A stretch of DNA of 26,226 nucleotides. Source: CAZBDU01 sp964490725 (GTDB lineage Bacteria; Spirochaetota; Spirochaetia; SZUA-6; DRHE01). The position numbers were made by a program, and so were the translations under genes. The stretch is from the NCBI GenBank assembly GCA_964490725.1, contig CAZBDU010000074.1, positions 1 through 26,226 on the forward strand, written 5' to 3'. The notes beneath the pieces are model-generated. The model had not been told where the DNA came from. It did no database searches and saw nothing but the letters and a program-made list of their open reading frames with translations. Shown here piece after piece: positions 25,819-26,226 of the stretch (position 1 is the first letter of the stretch; each line of letters starts with the position of its first letter).

Positions 25819-25827
25819 GCCGCGGTC
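25807..25827 (+). terminator. Perfect 9-bp hairpin with the tpiA stop codon as its loop
   Basis: GACCGCGGC (25807-25815), loop TGA (25816-25818) and GCCGCGGTC (25819-25827) form a fully paired GC-rich stem. No T-run follows, so it is not a classical terminator; attenuation or mRNA stabilisation between tpiA and secG are possible roles. The secG ribosome binding site GGAG begins 20 nt after it. Confidence 0.45.
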
Positions 25828-25857
25828 CGGCAACATCCCCAGCGACGGAGAAAAGAA

Positions 25858-26226
25858 ATGAGTCTGATAAGTATTCTGATCCTGATCATCCTGGTGATCG
25901 TGGCACTCCTGCTCATCGCAGTCATCCTGGTGCAGGACGATCAAGGCGAAGGGATCGGCGGCATGTTCGGCCTGGGGGGCTCCACGCAGATGGGCTCGCG
26001 CTCGGGCAACGTGCTGACCCGCTTCACGACCATACTGGCCGCTATCTTTCTGTTCGGCGCCTTCGCCCTGGCCTGGCTGAACAGGACCCCCGCAACCCCG
26101 GACATCCTGGAGAAGGCCAGGGCGGAGCGACTGAAGCAGACCTCCCAGGAGAACGCCTGGTGGGTCCAGAAGCTGGACCAACAGCAGCAGGCTCAAACCC
26201 CCACCGTCCAGGCGCCCGATCAGGGC
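25858..26226 (+). CDS. secG: Preprotein translocase subunit SecG, 3' partial
   Basis: SecG is the small accessory subunit of the SecYEG channel in the inner membrane. Translation from ATG 25858 gives 123 residues with no stop before the window end. The first membrane helix is about residues 4-26 (LILIILVIVALLLIAVILVQ), followed by the characteristic Gly/Ser-rich cytoplasmic loop GIGGMFGLGGSTQMGSRSG and a second helix about 54-74 (TRFTTILAAIFLFGAFALAW). The C-terminal tail is longer than in short SecG proteins and rich in Gln (LDQQQQAQTP), as in other spirochaetal versions as far as I recall. GGAG (25847-25850) lies seven bases upstream. Its position behind tpiA is a common bacterial arrangement. 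Confidence 0.92.
   Translation, partial: MSLISILILIILVIVALLLIAVILVQDDQGEGIGGMFGLGGSTQMGSRSGNVLTRFTTILAAIFLFGAFALAWLNRTPATPDILEKARAERLKQTSQENAWWVQKLDQQQQAQTPTVQAPDQG

Overview
The window is a gene-dense, high-GC stretch (about two thirds G+C by eye) carrying 23 protein genes and no rRNA, tRNA, CRISPR array or insertion sequence. Content and order point to a spirochaete, most likely Spirochaetales/Treponema-like. From memory of Treponema pallidum: uvrA sits next to a large LptD/OstA-type outer-membrane protein (TP0514-TP0515); an HD phosphodiesterase, ybeY, tlyC/corC and a TPR protein are neighbours (TP0651-TP0648); pgk, tpiA and secG are neighbours (TP0538-TP0536). These locus recollections were not checked against a database.

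Layout. (1) 2-4888, plus strand: an ECF-type vitamin/cofactor transporter (fused double ATPase cut by the window start, EcfT, S component), then yggS, an exported protein of unknown function, and an RluD-type pseudouridine synthase. (2) 4867-6029, minus strand: a two-gene unit of a Zn-knuckle/pentapeptide-repeat protein and a metallo-beta-lactamase-fold protein. It runs convergently into rluD, with a 22-bp overlap. (3) 6178-9732, plus: an eight-cysteine small protein, rsgA and mutS2. (4) 9810-16284: a 61-residue membrane protein, uvrA and an LptD-like barrel. (5) 16326-22719: phoH, a 7TM-HD (PgpH) c-di-AMP phosphodiesterase, ybeY, corC and a TPR protein. (6) 22870-26226: gap, pgk, tpiA and secG, the last running off the window end.

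The genes are packed tightly. Eight of 20 same-strand junctions are 4-nt start/stop overlaps (NTGA) and two more overlap by 20 nt, so translational coupling is probably common. Starts include GTG (six) and TTG (three). Much of the window concerns the translation apparatus and RNA (RluD, RsgA, MutS2 with its Smr domain, PhoH, YbeY), with glycolysis and the cell envelope (LptD, SecG) as the other themes.

The most interesting signals are regulatory. First, gap has a near-consensus promoter followed by a roughly 107-nt leader whose CUUCCCC segment can pair either within a long stem or with the gap ribosome binding site, plus a possible pseudoknot; this is a riboswitch-like arrangement. Second, a nine-G tract lies inside the -35/-10 spacer of the phoH promoter, as expected for a slippage-controlled promoter. 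Third, several promoters place the -10 exactly six bases before an ATG, which predicts leaderless mRNAs. Fourth, the tpiA stop codon is the loop of a perfect 9-bp stem. Protein-level oddities are an ECF ATPase with one degenerate composite ATP site, an MBL-fold enzyme lacking its usual Asp ligand, and an LptD with a SAP-like motif and a disordered insertion. I did not see a clear multi-gene novel defence or biosynthetic system; this is mostly core genome.
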